Shown here: piece after piece, positions 7,141 through 15,684 of the stretch
How the letters are laid out: every line of letters starts with the position of its first letter
Numbering within the stretch: position 1 is the first letter of the stretch
Assembly: GCA_029939965.1 (NCBI GenBank)
Contig: JAOZRY010000002.1
Location: forward strand, 1-26,767
DNA from: Bacteroidales bacterium
Lineage (GTDB): Bacteria > Bacteroidota > Bacteroidia > Bacteroidales > 4484-276
Reading direction: 5' to 3'
Length of the DNA stretch: 26,767 nucleotides
Program-made: the position numbers and the translations under genes
Notes under the pieces: model-generated
Databases searched by the model: none
Seen by the model: the letters and a program-made list of their open reading frames with translations, nothing else
Told to the model about the DNA's origin: nothing

Positions 7141-9546
7141 ATGTCGAAAAATTTGGTAATAGTTGAGTCACCTGCCAAAGCAAAAACGATCGAGAAATTT
7201 CTCGGAAAAGATTTTACAGTGAAATCCAGCTTTGGGCATGTAAGAGATTTGTCGAAAAAGCAATTGGGTGTGGATATTGAAAACAATTTCAAACCCAATT
7301 ATGTGGTCTCTGACGATAAGAAAAAGGTTATTAATGAGTTAAAAAAATTGGCAAAAAATGCAGAAATGGTTTGGCTTGCAACGGATGAAGACCGCGAAGG
7401 AGAAGCCATATCCTGGCATTTGTACGAAACTTTAAACCTTACACAAGAAAAAACAAAACGTATAGTTTTCCACGAAATCACAGAATCTGCTATTACAAGT
7501 GCAATTAAAGAACCACGAAGTATCGACATGCATGTGGTTGATGCACAACAGGCACGTCGTGTTCTGGATAGATTGGTGGGCTTTGAATTGTCGCCGGTTC
7601 TGTGGCGAAAAGTAAAGCCGGCACTCTCGGCAGGGCGAGTACAATCAGTAGCGGTAAGGCTAATTGTAGAACGTGAGGAAGATATTAAAGGGTTTAAGAT
7701 AACCCCGTTTTTTCGTGTTACTGCCGAGTTTAGGGTTGAAGGAGCAGGTCGTTCAAGTATTCTAAAAGCTGAGTTGCCATCAAGGTTTAATACCCGGAAA
7801 GATGCACTCGAATTTTTGAACAAATGTGTAGGTGCTGATTTTTCGGTAGCTGCTATCGAAAAAAAACCTGCACAAAAATCACCCGCTCCACCATTTACTA
7901 CTTCAACATTACAACAGGAGGCGAGCAGAAAACTTGGATTTGGTGTTTCCAAAACCATGTCGGTTGCCCAGCAATTGTACGAATCGGGTAGAATAACGTA
8001 TATGAGGACTGACTCAGTAAACTTATCGGGTCTTGCTCTGGGCATGGCAAAAAATCAGATTATTGAACTTTTTGGCGAAAAGTATCATAAATTCCGAAAA
8101 TATACCACCAAGGTCAAAGGTGCACAAGAGGCTCACGAAGCCATTCGCCCATCGTACTTAAACACACCAAAAATATCCGGAACCAATGATCAACAAAAAC
8201 TTTACAGCCTAATCTGGAAGCGAACCATTGCATCGCAAATGAGCAACGCAAAACTTGAGAGGACTATCGTGAATGTAGATATTTCGACCACACACGAAAA
8301 ATTTACAGCCAAAGGTGAGGTGTTGTTGTTTGATGGATTCTTAAAAGTGTATTTCGAATCTACAGATGATGATCATAGCGAAGAAGCGGCGGGAGTTTTG
8401 CCCCCATTAAAGATGGGTCAAAATTTACCTCTCATCAAAATTGATGCTACCGAAAGGTTTACACAGCCACCTGCCAGATTTGCTGAGGCCAGTCTTGTAA
8501 AAAAACTTGAGGAACTTGGTATTGGTCGGCCGTCAACTTATGCCCCCATTATTTCTACTATTCAAAAAAGAGAGTATGTAGTTAAAGGCGATCGCGATGG
8601 TGTGCCAAGAGAATATGAAATATTAACATTGAAAAACAATAAAATTGCCGAGGCTAAAAGTGTTGAAAAAACAGGGCAGATAAAGGGAAAGCTGGTTCCA
8701 ACAGATATTGGCAATGTTGTTAACAAGTTCTTAATGCAGAATTTTATCAATATTATGGATTATAATTTCACCGCGAAGGTAGAAAAGGAATTTGATGAAA
8801 TTTCGCTTGGTCAAAAGCAATGGAATACTATGATTGACAATTTTTACAAGCCATTTCATAAAACCGTTGAAGATACTTTAGAGCATACAGAAAAGTTTAG
8901 TGGAGAAAAACTTTTGGGTCAGGATCCTGAAACAGGTAAAAATGTTTTTGCAAAGATTGGTCGTTTTGGTCCCATGATTCAGATGGGTGATACCGAAAGT
9001 GAAGAGAAGCCAAGATTTGCTTCGCTTAGAAAAGGGCAATCTTTGGATACGATCACGTTGGAGGAGGCTCTTCAATCATTTGAATTCCCAAGAATAGTTG
9101 GAATGTACGAAGATGCTGAAATGGCTGTTGCCATTGGTCGCTTTGGGCCTTATGTAAAACACCAGTCAAAGTTTTTCTCTTTAGCAAAAACCGATGACCC
9201 AATGACTGTAAATGCTGAAAGGGCTGTTGAAATTATCGAAGAAAAGAGAAAGAAAGATCGCGAAAGAACCATTAAAGTTTTTGAAGAAGATGAGTCGATA
9301 AAAATACTTAAAGGACGTTGGGGACCCTATATTGTAGCAGGTAAATCGAACATTAAAATCCCGAAAGGAACTGAACCCGCAGAATTGCAATTTGATCAGG
9401 TGAAAAAAATTATTGAGGAGGCTGAAAAGAAAGGCACAAAAAAGAGTCCTGCCCGAAAAACTACCAAAGCCAAATCTACCACCGCAACCAAAACAAAAAG
9501 AGCAAAAACTACTACGGCAAAAAAGACTACAAAGGCAAAGAAATAA
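7141..9546 (+). CDS. topA: DNA topoisomerase I (type IA)
   Basis: An 801-residue type IA topoisomerase that relaxes negative supercoils by single-strand passage. The N-terminal Toprim domain shows the catalytic Glu in LVIVESPAKAKT (Glu9) and the acidic triad in ATDEDREGEA (about 81-88). The active-site tyrosine is Tyr287 in GRITYMRTDS. The C-terminus lacks the four-cysteine zinc fingers of E. coli TopA. It carries instead several topoisomerase C-terminal repeats, recognisable by their Gly-Arg-Phe/Trp-Gly-Pro turns (GRFGPMIQ, GRFGPYVK, GRWGPYIV). It ends in a Lys/Ala/Thr-rich tail of about 35 residues resembling histone H1 tails, likely for non-specific DNA contact. The start is fixed by the Shine-Dalgarno and the conserved MSKNLVIVES opening. 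The arginase-like gene follows within 25 bases and is probably cotranscribed. Confidence 0.97.
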   Translation: MSKNLVIVESPAKAKTIEKFLGKDFTVKSSFGHVRDLSKKQLGVDIENNFKPNYVVSDDKKKVINELKKLAKNAEMVWLATDEDREGEAISWHLYETLNLTQEKTKRIVFHEITESAITSAIKEPRSIDMHVVDAQQARRVLDRLVGFELSPVLWRKVKPALSAGRVQSVAVRLIVEREEDIKGFKITPFFRVTAEFRVEGAGRSSILKAELPSRFNTRKDALEFLNKCVGADFSVAAIEKKPAQKSPAPPFTTSTLQQEASRKLGFGVSKTMSVAQQLYESGRITYMRTDSVNLSGLALGMAKNQIIELFGEKYHKFRKYTTKVKGAQEAHEAIRPSYLNTPKISGTNDQQKLYSLIWKRTIASQMSNAKLERTIVNVDISTTHEKFTAKGEVLLFDGFLKVYFESTDDDHSEEAAGVLPPLKMGQNLPLIKIDATERFTQPPARFAEASLVKKLEELGIGRPSTYAPIISTIQKREYVVKGDRDGVPREYEILTLKNNKIAEAKSVEKTGQIKGKLVPTDIGNVVNKFLMQNFINIMDYNFTAKVEKEFDEISLGQKQWNTMIDNFYKPFHKTVEDTLEHTEKFSGEKLLGQDPETGKNVFAKIGRFGPMIQMGDTESEEKPRFASLRKGQSLDTITLEEALQSFEFPRIVGMYEDAEMAVAIGRFGPYVKHQSKFFSLAKTDDPMTVNAERAVEIIEEKRKKDRERTIKVFEEDESIKILKGRWGPYIVAGKSNIKIPKGTEPAELQFDQVKKIIEEAEKKGTKKSPARKTTKAKSTTATKTKRAKTTTAKKTTKAKK

Positions 9547-9567
9547 ATTCACACCAAAATAGGATTG

Positions 9568-10743
9568 ATGGAGATTTCAATTTATTTTGAACCTGTAAAT
9601 TCCGAAAAAATCCAGTTCAATTCTGGCAATTCGCGGAATTGTATCGGACACCAAATTGTACATATCGATGAGAGTTCTACTGATGAACAGTTAAACGAAT
9701 TCGATGCAGTTCTTGTTGGTATAAACGAGGACAGAAATTCAATAAACAATCAGGGTTGTGCAAATGCTCCTGACGAAATTCGCAAATATTTGTATCAACT
9801 TTCTTCGGGAAAAAACAAGCTTAAAATTGGTGATCTTGGAAATATTCGTAGCGGCGAACAATTAAGCGATACATATTTTGCGATAAAATCTACAGTTCTG
9901 CGTTTGTTGAATACAAATGCAAAACTTGTAATTCTTGGAGGTAGTCAGGACTTAACTTTCCCGGTTTATCTGGGGTATGAGGAAGCCGGAAAAATAATTA
10001 ATCTGGTAAGTGTTGATGCCCGATTTGATAACGACAAGGCAGATGATTCAACAAATGCTCGTTCCTATCTCTCGAAAATTATTTACCGAAAACCTAATTT
10101 CCTGTTCAATTTTGCTAACATCGGATATCAAACATATTTTGTTGATCAGAATGATATCAAATTGCTTGATGACCTGTATTTTGATGCTTTTCGTCTTGGT
10201 GTAGTGCGTCAGGATATTGAGGAAACCGAACCGGTGATTCGCAATGCAGATTTTTTAAGCTTTGATATTTCATCAGTCAGGCATTCCGATGCTCCCGGAA
10301 ATTATAACTCATCTCCCAACGGGTTTTATGGCGAAGAAGTTTGCCAGTTAATTCGTTATGCCGGTCTTTCATCCAAACTTACATCTATCGGGTTTTTCGA
10401 AACCAATCCATTATTCGACCCATTGGGACAAACCTCTCACCTCGTTGCACAAATGGTATGGTATTTTCTGGATGGTCTTTCCGGTAGAATTAATGATTAC
10501 CCCGATAAAAATGCTGATGATTTTATCAAATATATTGTTACTACCAAAGGCATCGACAACGATTTGATTTTTTACAAGAGTAAAATAACCGATCGGTGGT
10601 GGATGCAATTGCCGATAAGCCGCGAAAAGGAAAAACACCTTTACCGTCACATCATGGTTCCATGTTCGTACAACGATTACCTGAAGGCTTGCAACAGCGA
10701 AATTCCGGATCGTTGGTGGAAAGCTTACCAAAAGCTAATGTAA
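9568..10743 (+). CDS. Degenerate arginase/formimidoylglutamase-family protein
   Basis: A 391-residue protein with the ureohydrolase (arginase) fold, often labelled formimidoylglutamase in Bacteroidota. Active enzymes bind two Mn ions through six ligands. Here the corresponding motifs read GGSQD (124-128), DARFD (150-154) and FDISS (from Asp233). The ligands Asp150, Asp154 and Asp233 remain, but the two histidines are Gln127 and Arg152 and the last Asp is Ser235, so three of six are lost. The normal reaction is therefore unlikely. The C-terminal ~90 residues extend past the usual fold and are rich in Trp and Tyr (WWMQLP, RWWKAYQ). I chose ATG 9568 over TTG 9565. It starts 22 bases after topA, and I recall this pairing from other Bacteroidota. 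No hut genes are near. Role unknown; a pseudoenzyme or binding protein is most likely. Confidence 0.85.
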   Translation: MEISIYFEPVNSEKIQFNSGNSRNCIGHQIVHIDESSTDEQLNEFDAVLVGINEDRNSINNQGCANAPDEIRKYLYQLSSGKNKLKIGDLGNIRSGEQLSDTYFAIKSTVLRLLNTNAKLVILGGSQDLTFPVYLGYEEAGKIINLVSVDARFDNDKADDSTNARSYLSKIIYRKPNFLFNFANIGYQTYFVDQNDIKLLDDLYFDAFRLGVVRQDIEETEPVIRNADFLSFDISSVRHSDAPGNYNSSPNGFYGEEVCQLIRYAGLSSKLTSIGFFETNPLFDPLGQTSHLVAQMVWYFLDGLSGRINDYPDKNADDFIKYIVTTKGIDNDLIFYKSKITDRWWMQLPISREKEKHLYRHIMVPCSYNDYLKACNSEIPDRWWKAYQKLM

Positions 10744-10750
10744 TCCGTTG

Positions 10751-10758
10751 TACCTTTG
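10751..10758 (+). promoter_or_regulatory. Candidate -7 box of mnmA
   Basis: TACCTTTG is an exact TAnnTTTG match 36 bases before the mnmA start. No TTG is visible at the expected -33 spacing. A near match (TATAATTTG, one base too long) lies just downstream at 10781-10789. Confidence 0.45.
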
Positions 10759-10794
10759 TTCGTTGTATTTTCAATTCATTTATAATTTGCTCTA

Positions 10795-11862
10795 ATGTAT
10801 ATTGCTTCACTTGTTTCAGGAGGGGTCGATAGTTCTGTTACCATTCACCTTTTAAAAGAACAGGGATTCGACCCACATATTTTTTACATTAAAATAGGGT
10901 TGGAGGATGACCCGGCATGGGTTAGTTGTCCGTTGGATGAGGATATCGAAATTGTTACATACATTGCAAAAAAGTATGGCTGTAAGCTCGATATAATCTC
11001 CTTACAGCAAGAGTATTGGGAAAGAGTGATTTCCTATACAATCGAATCAGTGAAAAAAGGACTTACGCCCAATCCTGATATGATGTGTAATAAAATGATC
11101 AAATTCGGATCGTTTGAAGAAAAGTACGGAAAGGATTTTGATCTGATTTCAACAGGACATTATGCATCCACAAGGATGATAAATAATGTAAAGTATCTTG
11201 GTACAGCTAAAGATGCTTTTAAAGATCAATCTTATTTTCTTGGGCAAATAAGCAAAAAACAGTTATCAAAGCTCACATTCCCGCTTGGCAATATGCTCAA
11301 ATCAGAGGTGAGGCAAAAAGCCGAAGAGGCTGCCCTGCCTTCAGCTCAACGAAAAGATAGTCAGGGTATTTGTTTTTTGGGTAAGATCAATTACAACGAT
11401 TTCATTAAACGTTATGTTGGTGAAAATCCCGGTAAAATTATCGAATTGGAAACCGGTAAAATATTAGGAGATCATAACGGAATATGGTTTCATACCATAG
11501 GTCAGCGCAAAGGCCTAGGTTTAAGTCAGGGTCCCTGGTTTGTGGTTGATAAAAGTCTTGAAGAAAATATTGTGTATGTTTCCAATGGGTACGATCCTGC
11601 GAAACAATATAAAGATGTGGTAAAATTATCGCACTTCCAATTTATTAACGAAAAACCTGACAGGGATTATACTTCCGAACAGTCTGTAAAATTCAAAATC
11701 CGGCATCAGCCCGAATTTTCTCAAGGTGTTTTTGTTCGCGAAAATGATCAGCATGTAATCTACTCTGAAAAACCCTTGCAGGGTGTTGCTCCCGGACAGT
11801 TTGGTGTTGTATATACTCCCGATGCACTGGTGTGTTTGGGTAGTGGTGTCATTTCAAATTGA
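10795..11862 (+). CDS. mnmA: tRNA-specific 2-thiouridylase
   Basis: A 355-residue cytosolic enzyme that installs the 2-thio group at wobble U34 of Lys, Glu and Gln tRNAs, using ATP and a relayed persulfide sulfur. The N-terminal PP-loop is SGGVDS (8-13). The two catalytic cysteines are Cys98 in NPDMMCN and Cys193 in DSQGICFLG, both present and in the expected context, with the tRNA-binding region and C-terminal beta-barrel following (HTIGQRKGLGLSQGPWFVV read as two motifs, TIGQRKGLG and GPWFVV). Length is normal. It begins 51 bases after the arginase-like gene and has its own -7 box, so it may be read both with the upstream genes and separately. Some Bacteroidota carry two mnmA paralogues; whether this is the only one cannot be seen here. 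Confidence 0.95.
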   Translation: MYIASLVSGGVDSSVTIHLLKEQGFDPHIFYIKIGLEDDPAWVSCPLDEDIEIVTYIAKKYGCKLDIISLQQEYWERVISYTIESVKKGLTPNPDMMCNKMIKFGSFEEKYGKDFDLISTGHYASTRMINNVKYLGTAKDAFKDQSYFLGQISKKQLSKLTFPLGNMLKSEVRQKAEEAALPSAQRKDSQGICFLGKINYNDFIKRYVGENPGKIIELETGKILGDHNGIWFHTIGQRKGLGLSQGPWFVVDKSLEENIVYVSNGYDPAKQYKDVVKLSHFQFINEKPDRDYTSEQSVKFKIRHQPEFSQGVFVRENDQHVIYSEKPLQGVAPGQFGVVYTPDALVCLGSGVISN

Positions 11863-11872
11863 ATCATCAATA

Positions 11873-12115
11873 ATGAATAACCATAGCCTCATTCACAGGT
11901 TTAAATGGAAATCCTTCTCTTTTTTGCACCGATGGTATTTTTTTTACCTGCTTATTTTTTTGGTGCTTGTTACTTTTACATGCAAAGAAGAAGAGACTCC
12001 AAAACCCGGAAACCCGGATGATTTGGTGTACGAAGGTAAATGGATCGGAAATACAACACAAATGAAACTTGCAGAATTTGAAATTGAGAATATCAGTAAC
12101 AGGCTCAAATTGTAA
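11873..12115 (+). CDS. Small putative lipoprotein (possibly truncated)
   Basis: An 80-residue protein starting 10 bases after the mnmA stop. After a basic N-terminus (RFKWKSF) comes a hydrophobic stretch (FFYLLIFLVLVTFTC) with a cysteine in a weak lipobox, then an acidic, Pro-rich linker (KEEETPKPGNPDD) and about 35 residues beginning LVYEGKWIGNT. That last part looks like the start of a beta-rich domain that ends abruptly. Immediately downstream another frame reads QIVNLKIGYLIDTRLLK and then stops, before the terminator. The gene may therefore be a frameshifted remnant of a slightly longer lipoprotein. I recognise no family. A longer frame from 11783 exists but lies inside mnmA and is unlikely. 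Confidence 0.55.
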   Translation: MNNHSLIHRFKWKSFSFLHRWYFFYLLIFLVLVTFTCKEEETPKPGNPDDLVYEGKWIGNTTQMKLAEFEIENISNRLKL

Positions 12116-12156
12116 ACCTCAAAATTGGGTATTTAATTGATACAAGGTTACTAAAA

Positions 12157-12189
12157 TAAAAAACCCGGCTTATTTGGCCGGGTTTTTTT
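12157..12189. terminator. Strong bidirectional intrinsic terminator
   Basis: A perfect stem AAACCCGGC (12161-12169) / GCCGGGTTT (12177-12185) with a 7-base loop is flanked by an A-run on the left and a T-run on the right. It can therefore end transcription from both the mnmA side (plus) and the EF-G paralogue (minus), which converge here. Confidence 0.92.
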
Positions 12190-12211
12190 GTGTATTCAGA
12201 TGTTATAATTT

Positions 12212-14350
12212 CTATTCATCTTCTTCTTGTTGCTCTTCATATTCTTTAAGTAGTTGTATTTGAACATCGCCGGGTACCGGTGAATATTCAGCAAATTTGA
12301 GAGAGTACATCGCACGTCCGCTTGTGATCGAACTTAGTGCAGTAGAATATCGATTCATCTCAGCCAAAGGCACCTTTGCTTTAATTATTTGATAGTTTCC
12401 ATCGGCATCCATACCCATTATTATAGCACGGCGACCCTGGAGGTCAGTCATTACATCTCCCATTTTTTCTTCCGGAACAATAACCTCCACATCATAAATA
12501 GGTTCAAGGATTTTTGCTCCTGCATTTTTAAAGGCTTCACGAAATGCATGACGGGCTGCTAACTTAAACGAAAGTTCGTTCGAATCAACAGGATGCATTT
12601 TGCCATCGTAAACATAAACTACAATATCACGTGCATAAGAACCGGTTAACGGGCCATCTTCAATTTTTTCCATCAATCCCTTCATAATAGCAGGCAGGAA
12701 ACGAGCATCGATAGCACCACCAACAATACAATTGTTTAAAATGAGTTTGCCGCCCCAATCCAGAATTACCTCATCGGTTTTACGAACCGGGAATTCTTTG
12801 GTGTATGCCATTCCTTCGGTGTAAGGCTCAATCATCATGTGTACCTCACCAAACTGACCTGCACCACCCGATTGTTTTTTGTGTCGGTAAGTGGCTTTTG
12901 CGCTCTTGGTAATTGTTTCGCGGTAAGGGATTTTAGGTACAATATATTCCAAAGGTACTTTTTCCAGGTTTTCAACCATCCATTTTATAAGGTTGAGGTG
13001 AAGTTCTCCCATGCCACCTGCAATCATCTGGCGCAATTCTTTTGAATAGCTAATGCTGAATGTTTTATCCACTTTATTCATTTGGTGGAGTGCAACACCC
13101 AATTTTTCGTCATCAGCCGAACTAACCGCTTTTACAGCCATGCTTATTTTTGGATCAGGAAACACCATGGGTTCAACAGCATCCTCTGTACATTTGGGTG
13201 TAGTTAGAGATTCGTTTGTAGATGAGTTTTTAAGTTTGATGGTAGAGCCAATATCACCGGAAACAATTTTCGATACTTTTTCACGGGTCTTTTTTCCGGC
13301 CATTACAAATAGCTGCGACAGGCGTTCTTTAGTGTCGTTTGTGGAATTAATAAGATCGTTACCTTCGGCAATTTCGCCATTATAAACTTTAAAGAATGAA
13401 ACCTCACCAAGATGTGATTCGATTACAGTTTTAAATATAAACAACGATGTAGGTGCTGTGGGGTCATAATTTAGTTCTTTACCTTCGATGGTTTTGGCAG
13501 CAGGCATTTCGTTTGGTGCAGGTGCCGAATTATTAATAAACTCCATCAATCTGTGAACACCCATATTATGTTTTGCATTGATGCAAAATACCGGAAATAA
13601 TCCTCTCGTTACAAGCCCTTGCTTTATACCACGATCCATTTCTGCTTCGGTTAGCGTACCGTTTTCAAAAAAGATTTCCATCAACTCCTCGTCGCTTTCA
13701 GCAGCTTTTTCGATTAACTCAGCCTGAAGTTCTTCGGCCTTACCTTTTTCTGAATCAGGAATGTTAAGTTCTTCGGGGGTTCCACCATCTTCGGGGAACT
13801 TGTATAATTTCATTTTAATAAGGTCGATCACCTGGTTGAAACCAATACCTGTATTTACCGGGTACTGACATACAGTTACATTGCTGCCAAATTGTGATTT
13901 TAGCTGACGCAGTGTCTCTTCAAAATTTGATTTTTCATGTTCAAGATGGTTCACTGCAAAAATTACCGGAGTATTTGTTCCTGAAGTATATCTCCAGCTA
14001 ATTTCTGCACCTACTTCCACACCATTTTGTGCGTTTATTACCATCACACCGGTATCGGCAACTTTAAGTGCCGAAATCACTTCACCCACGAAATCATCAA
14101 ATCCGGGGGTATCTATAATATTTATTTTCTTTCCTTGAAACTCAGCATACAACACTGTTGAAGAAACTGAGTTCTGGCGTTCGTGTTCTATTTCTCTATA
14201 ATCGGAAACAGTATTTTTATCGTCAACAGATCCTCTTCTGTTAATTAGTCCTCCTTCAAAGATCATGCACTCCGAAAGTGTGGTTTTTCCGGATTTAGCT
14301 CCACCAACGAGAGCAATATTACGAATTTCATCAGTTTGATATACTTTCAT
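12212..14350 (-). CDS. EF-G paralogue with degenerate GTPase motifs (Bacteroidota EF-G2 type)
   Basis: A 712-residue protein with the full five-domain EF-G layout: G domain, domain II, domains III and IV (FREAFKNAGAKILEP), and domain V ending in an acidic tail (EEQQEEDE). The P-loop is intact as GGAKSGKT (16-23). Switch I lacks the usual RGITI (ERQNSVSS instead). The G3 motif reads DTPGFDDF, with Phe84 where elongation factors have the catalytic His. The G4 motif NKxD is NHLE (134-137). GTP hydrolysis and guanine specificity are thus doubtful. The opening KVYQTDEIRNIAL matches my memory of Bacteroides EF-G2, a paralogue reported to support translation without detectable GTPase activity during starvation. 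I chose ATG 14350 (MKVYQ) over ATG 14359 on that resemblance. A -7 box lies upstream and a strong terminator follows. Canonical fusA should be elsewhere, near the ribosomal operons. Confidence 0.92.
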   Translation of the reverse strand: MKVYQTDEIRNIALVGGAKSGKTTLSECMIFEGGLINRRGSVDDKNTVSDYREIEHERQNSVSSTVLYAEFQGKKINIIDTPGFDDFVGEVISALKVADTGVMVINAQNGVEVGAEISWRYTSGTNTPVIFAVNHLEHEKSNFEETLRQLKSQFGSNVTVCQYPVNTGIGFNQVIDLIKMKLYKFPEDGGTPEELNIPDSEKGKAEELQAELIEKAAESDEELMEIFFENGTLTEAEMDRGIKQGLVTRGLFPVFCINAKHNMGVHRLMEFINNSAPAPNEMPAAKTIEGKELNYDPTAPTSLFIFKTVIESHLGEVSFFKVYNGEIAEGNDLINSTNDTKERLSQLFVMAGKKTREKVSKIVSGDIGSTIKLKNSSTNESLTTPKCTEDAVEPMVFPDPKISMAVKAVSSADDEKLGVALHQMNKVDKTFSISYSKELRQMIAGGMGELHLNLIKWMVENLEKVPLEYIVPKIPYRETITKSAKATYRHKKQSGGAGQFGEVHMMIEPYTEGMAYTKEFPVRKTDEVILDWGGKLILNNCIVGGAIDARFLPAIMKGLMEKIEDGPLTGSYARDIVVYVYDGKMHPVDSNELSFKLAARHAFREAFKNAGAKILEPIYDVEVIVPEEKMGDVMTDLQGRRAIIMGMDADGNYQIIKAKVPLAEMNRYSTALSSITSGRAMYSLKFAEYSPVPGDVQIQLLKEYEEQQEEDE

Positions 14351-14783
14351 TTTTAGCAAATAAATATTAAAATGTTAAAATCTATGTTTACCTGTTTTTT
14401 TGAGGTCAGCAAAAATATAAAAAACTGATTAATAATTAAGAAAGATAGTGCTTAATTATAAAATTGTTGTAAGAAGGGTTCGATTTATTGTGGTTGATGA
14501 GGTTAAAAAAAATATTTATTCCCGGCTCGTAGGAGCAGTGAAAACCATAAAATACTCCTCTCTCATCCTGAAAGATGCTGATTCCGGAATTTTTTTTGCA
14601 GTTAGCCTGATTAATTTATAAGTTTTTCGTCACGAGAAGTCAAAACACAAAGAGTAAAGGTGAGCACAGTCTCAATAGTTTTTGGGATTCGACTCACAAA
14701 AATAGCCATAGCTATTTCTATAATCGGAAATAGAGCATTGCCTTTAATCAAAGTAGTTTGGATCAATTTGTGAATTAATCAGG
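14351..14783. other. Intergenic stretch with a promoter box and a small hairpin
   Basis: No supported gene. The minus strand has TATTTTTG at 14410-14417, a candidate -7 box about 60 bases upstream of the EF-G paralogue. Further right, CTATTTC (14712-14718) and GAAATAG (14727-14733) form a 7-bp hairpin near the end of the small membrane protein gene, without a T-run. The rest shows no structure I recognise. Confidence 0.5.
14410..14417 (-). promoter_or_regulatory. Candidate -7 box for the EF-G paralogue
   Basis: The minus strand reads TATTTTTG, matching TAnnTTTG, 60 bases upstream of the chosen start. No -33 TTG was identified. Confidence 0.4.
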
Positions 14784-15167
14784 TTAGATGTCCGAATCGT
14801 TTTTTTGATGTGTTAATCCCCAACTTAAAATTAACATTCCTCCAAGCACAATCGGTAAAAGGGAAATAGCAAATGCAGGCCATTGAAAATTGGATGCTGT
14901 GATACCAAAAAAGTAAAACATGCTAAATCCTAACAATACAATTAAAATACCACCACCAAGTTTCCACTTTCCGGCAAGATAAACTAAGGCAAGAAACAAT
15001 ACCCAGGGTAGAGCATTGGGGCTGTTTTTAATAATACCCATAAATCCTCCACCAAACGATTCTGATCCTGAAAGCAAGGCAAAAATAAAAATCAATATCC
15101 CAAAAATCCAAAGAATGATCAGGGAGGTTTTTCCAATTATCCGACCTGTGTTTTGTTTGTTTTTCAT
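14784..15167 (-). CDS. Small four-helix membrane protein, function unknown
   Basis: A 127-residue protein from ATG 15167 (MKNKQNTGR); a start ten codons upstream is possible but gives an unlikely N-terminus. Four hydrophobic segments are evident: IILWIFGILIFIFALLSG, LPWVLFLALVYLAG, ILIVLLGFSMFYFFGI and FAISLLPIVLGGMLILSW. A Ser/Gly-rich loop (GSESFGGG) follows the first helix, and the tail is short and charged. The pattern resembles small conserved membrane proteins of unknown function (DUF families) in Bacteroidota. No catalytic residues stand out. It is on the same strand as the EF-G paralogue but 430 bases away, so probably a separate transcript. Confidence 0.7.
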   Translation of the reverse strand: MKNKQNTGRIIGKTSLIILWIFGILIFIFALLSGSESFGGGFMGIIKNSPNALPWVLFLALVYLAGKWKLGGGILIVLLGFSMFYFFGITASNFQWPAFAISLLPIVLGGMLILSWGLTHQKNDSDI

Positions 15168-15684
15168 TATTATTATTTTAAAAGGTAAAGCTATCATTTA
15201 AACAGTCAGAACTCCTTTACTTTCCGTAAACTATATTGTTGCAATGCCAGTGTCATTTATTATATGTTGTGTTGCCCCGCTCTAAAGAACGGGGCAATTG
15301 AACCCTGTTTCATGTTTACGAATTATGAAATGCGACAATTCTATTTTACGAATAAAGTGGCATAGCAGATCGACCTATAGAGCTAATGTAAGGATTTCTG
15401 TTAGTAAAAAATTTAAATATTCCGGACGACATTATAATAATGCAACATAGCAGCAAGACATACTAATAATATTGAGAAGTTATTTTTGAGCAAGTAAAAA
15501 ACAAAACTCCATATTTCCGTGGCATATGCAAATGCAACCAAAACTATGATTATCAAAGTTGGGCAAATACATCTTATTTATGCTAAACATGTAAAGTTTT
15601 AATAAAAAAATCCCTTTCATATTTTCCACCATTATAAAGTGATTATTTTTGCACCCGTATTTCTAAAAACAACATTATTTTATT
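15168..15684. other. Long gene-free region upstream of asnS with a GC-rich hairpin
   Basis: About 500 bases without a supported gene. It contains a perfect 8-bp hairpin, TTGCCCCG (15272-15279) / CGGGGCAA (15290-15297), with a 10-base loop CTCTAAAGAA, conspicuous in AT-rich surroundings and without a T-run. It may be the relic of a repeat or a structured RNA; I recognise no riboswitch. The asnS promoter box is at the right end. Confidence 0.5.
15644..15651 (+). promoter_or_regulatory. Candidate -7 box of asnS
   Basis: TATTTTTG followed by CAC matches the TAnnTTTG consensus, 33 bases before the asnS ATG. The -33 region holds only a weak TTTC. Confidence 0.45.

Noticed and set aside
7299..8045. 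A 248-codon open frame on the minus strand inside topA
   Set aside because: It lies fully inside the well-supported topA gene, has no family resemblance and a Ser/Cys-rich composition typical of antisense frames.
12212..14350. A ribosomal protection (tetracycline resistance, TetQ-like) protein
   Set aside because: The G-domain degeneration and N-terminal sequence fit the EF-G2 type; TetQ-type proteins keep a canonical GTPase centre.
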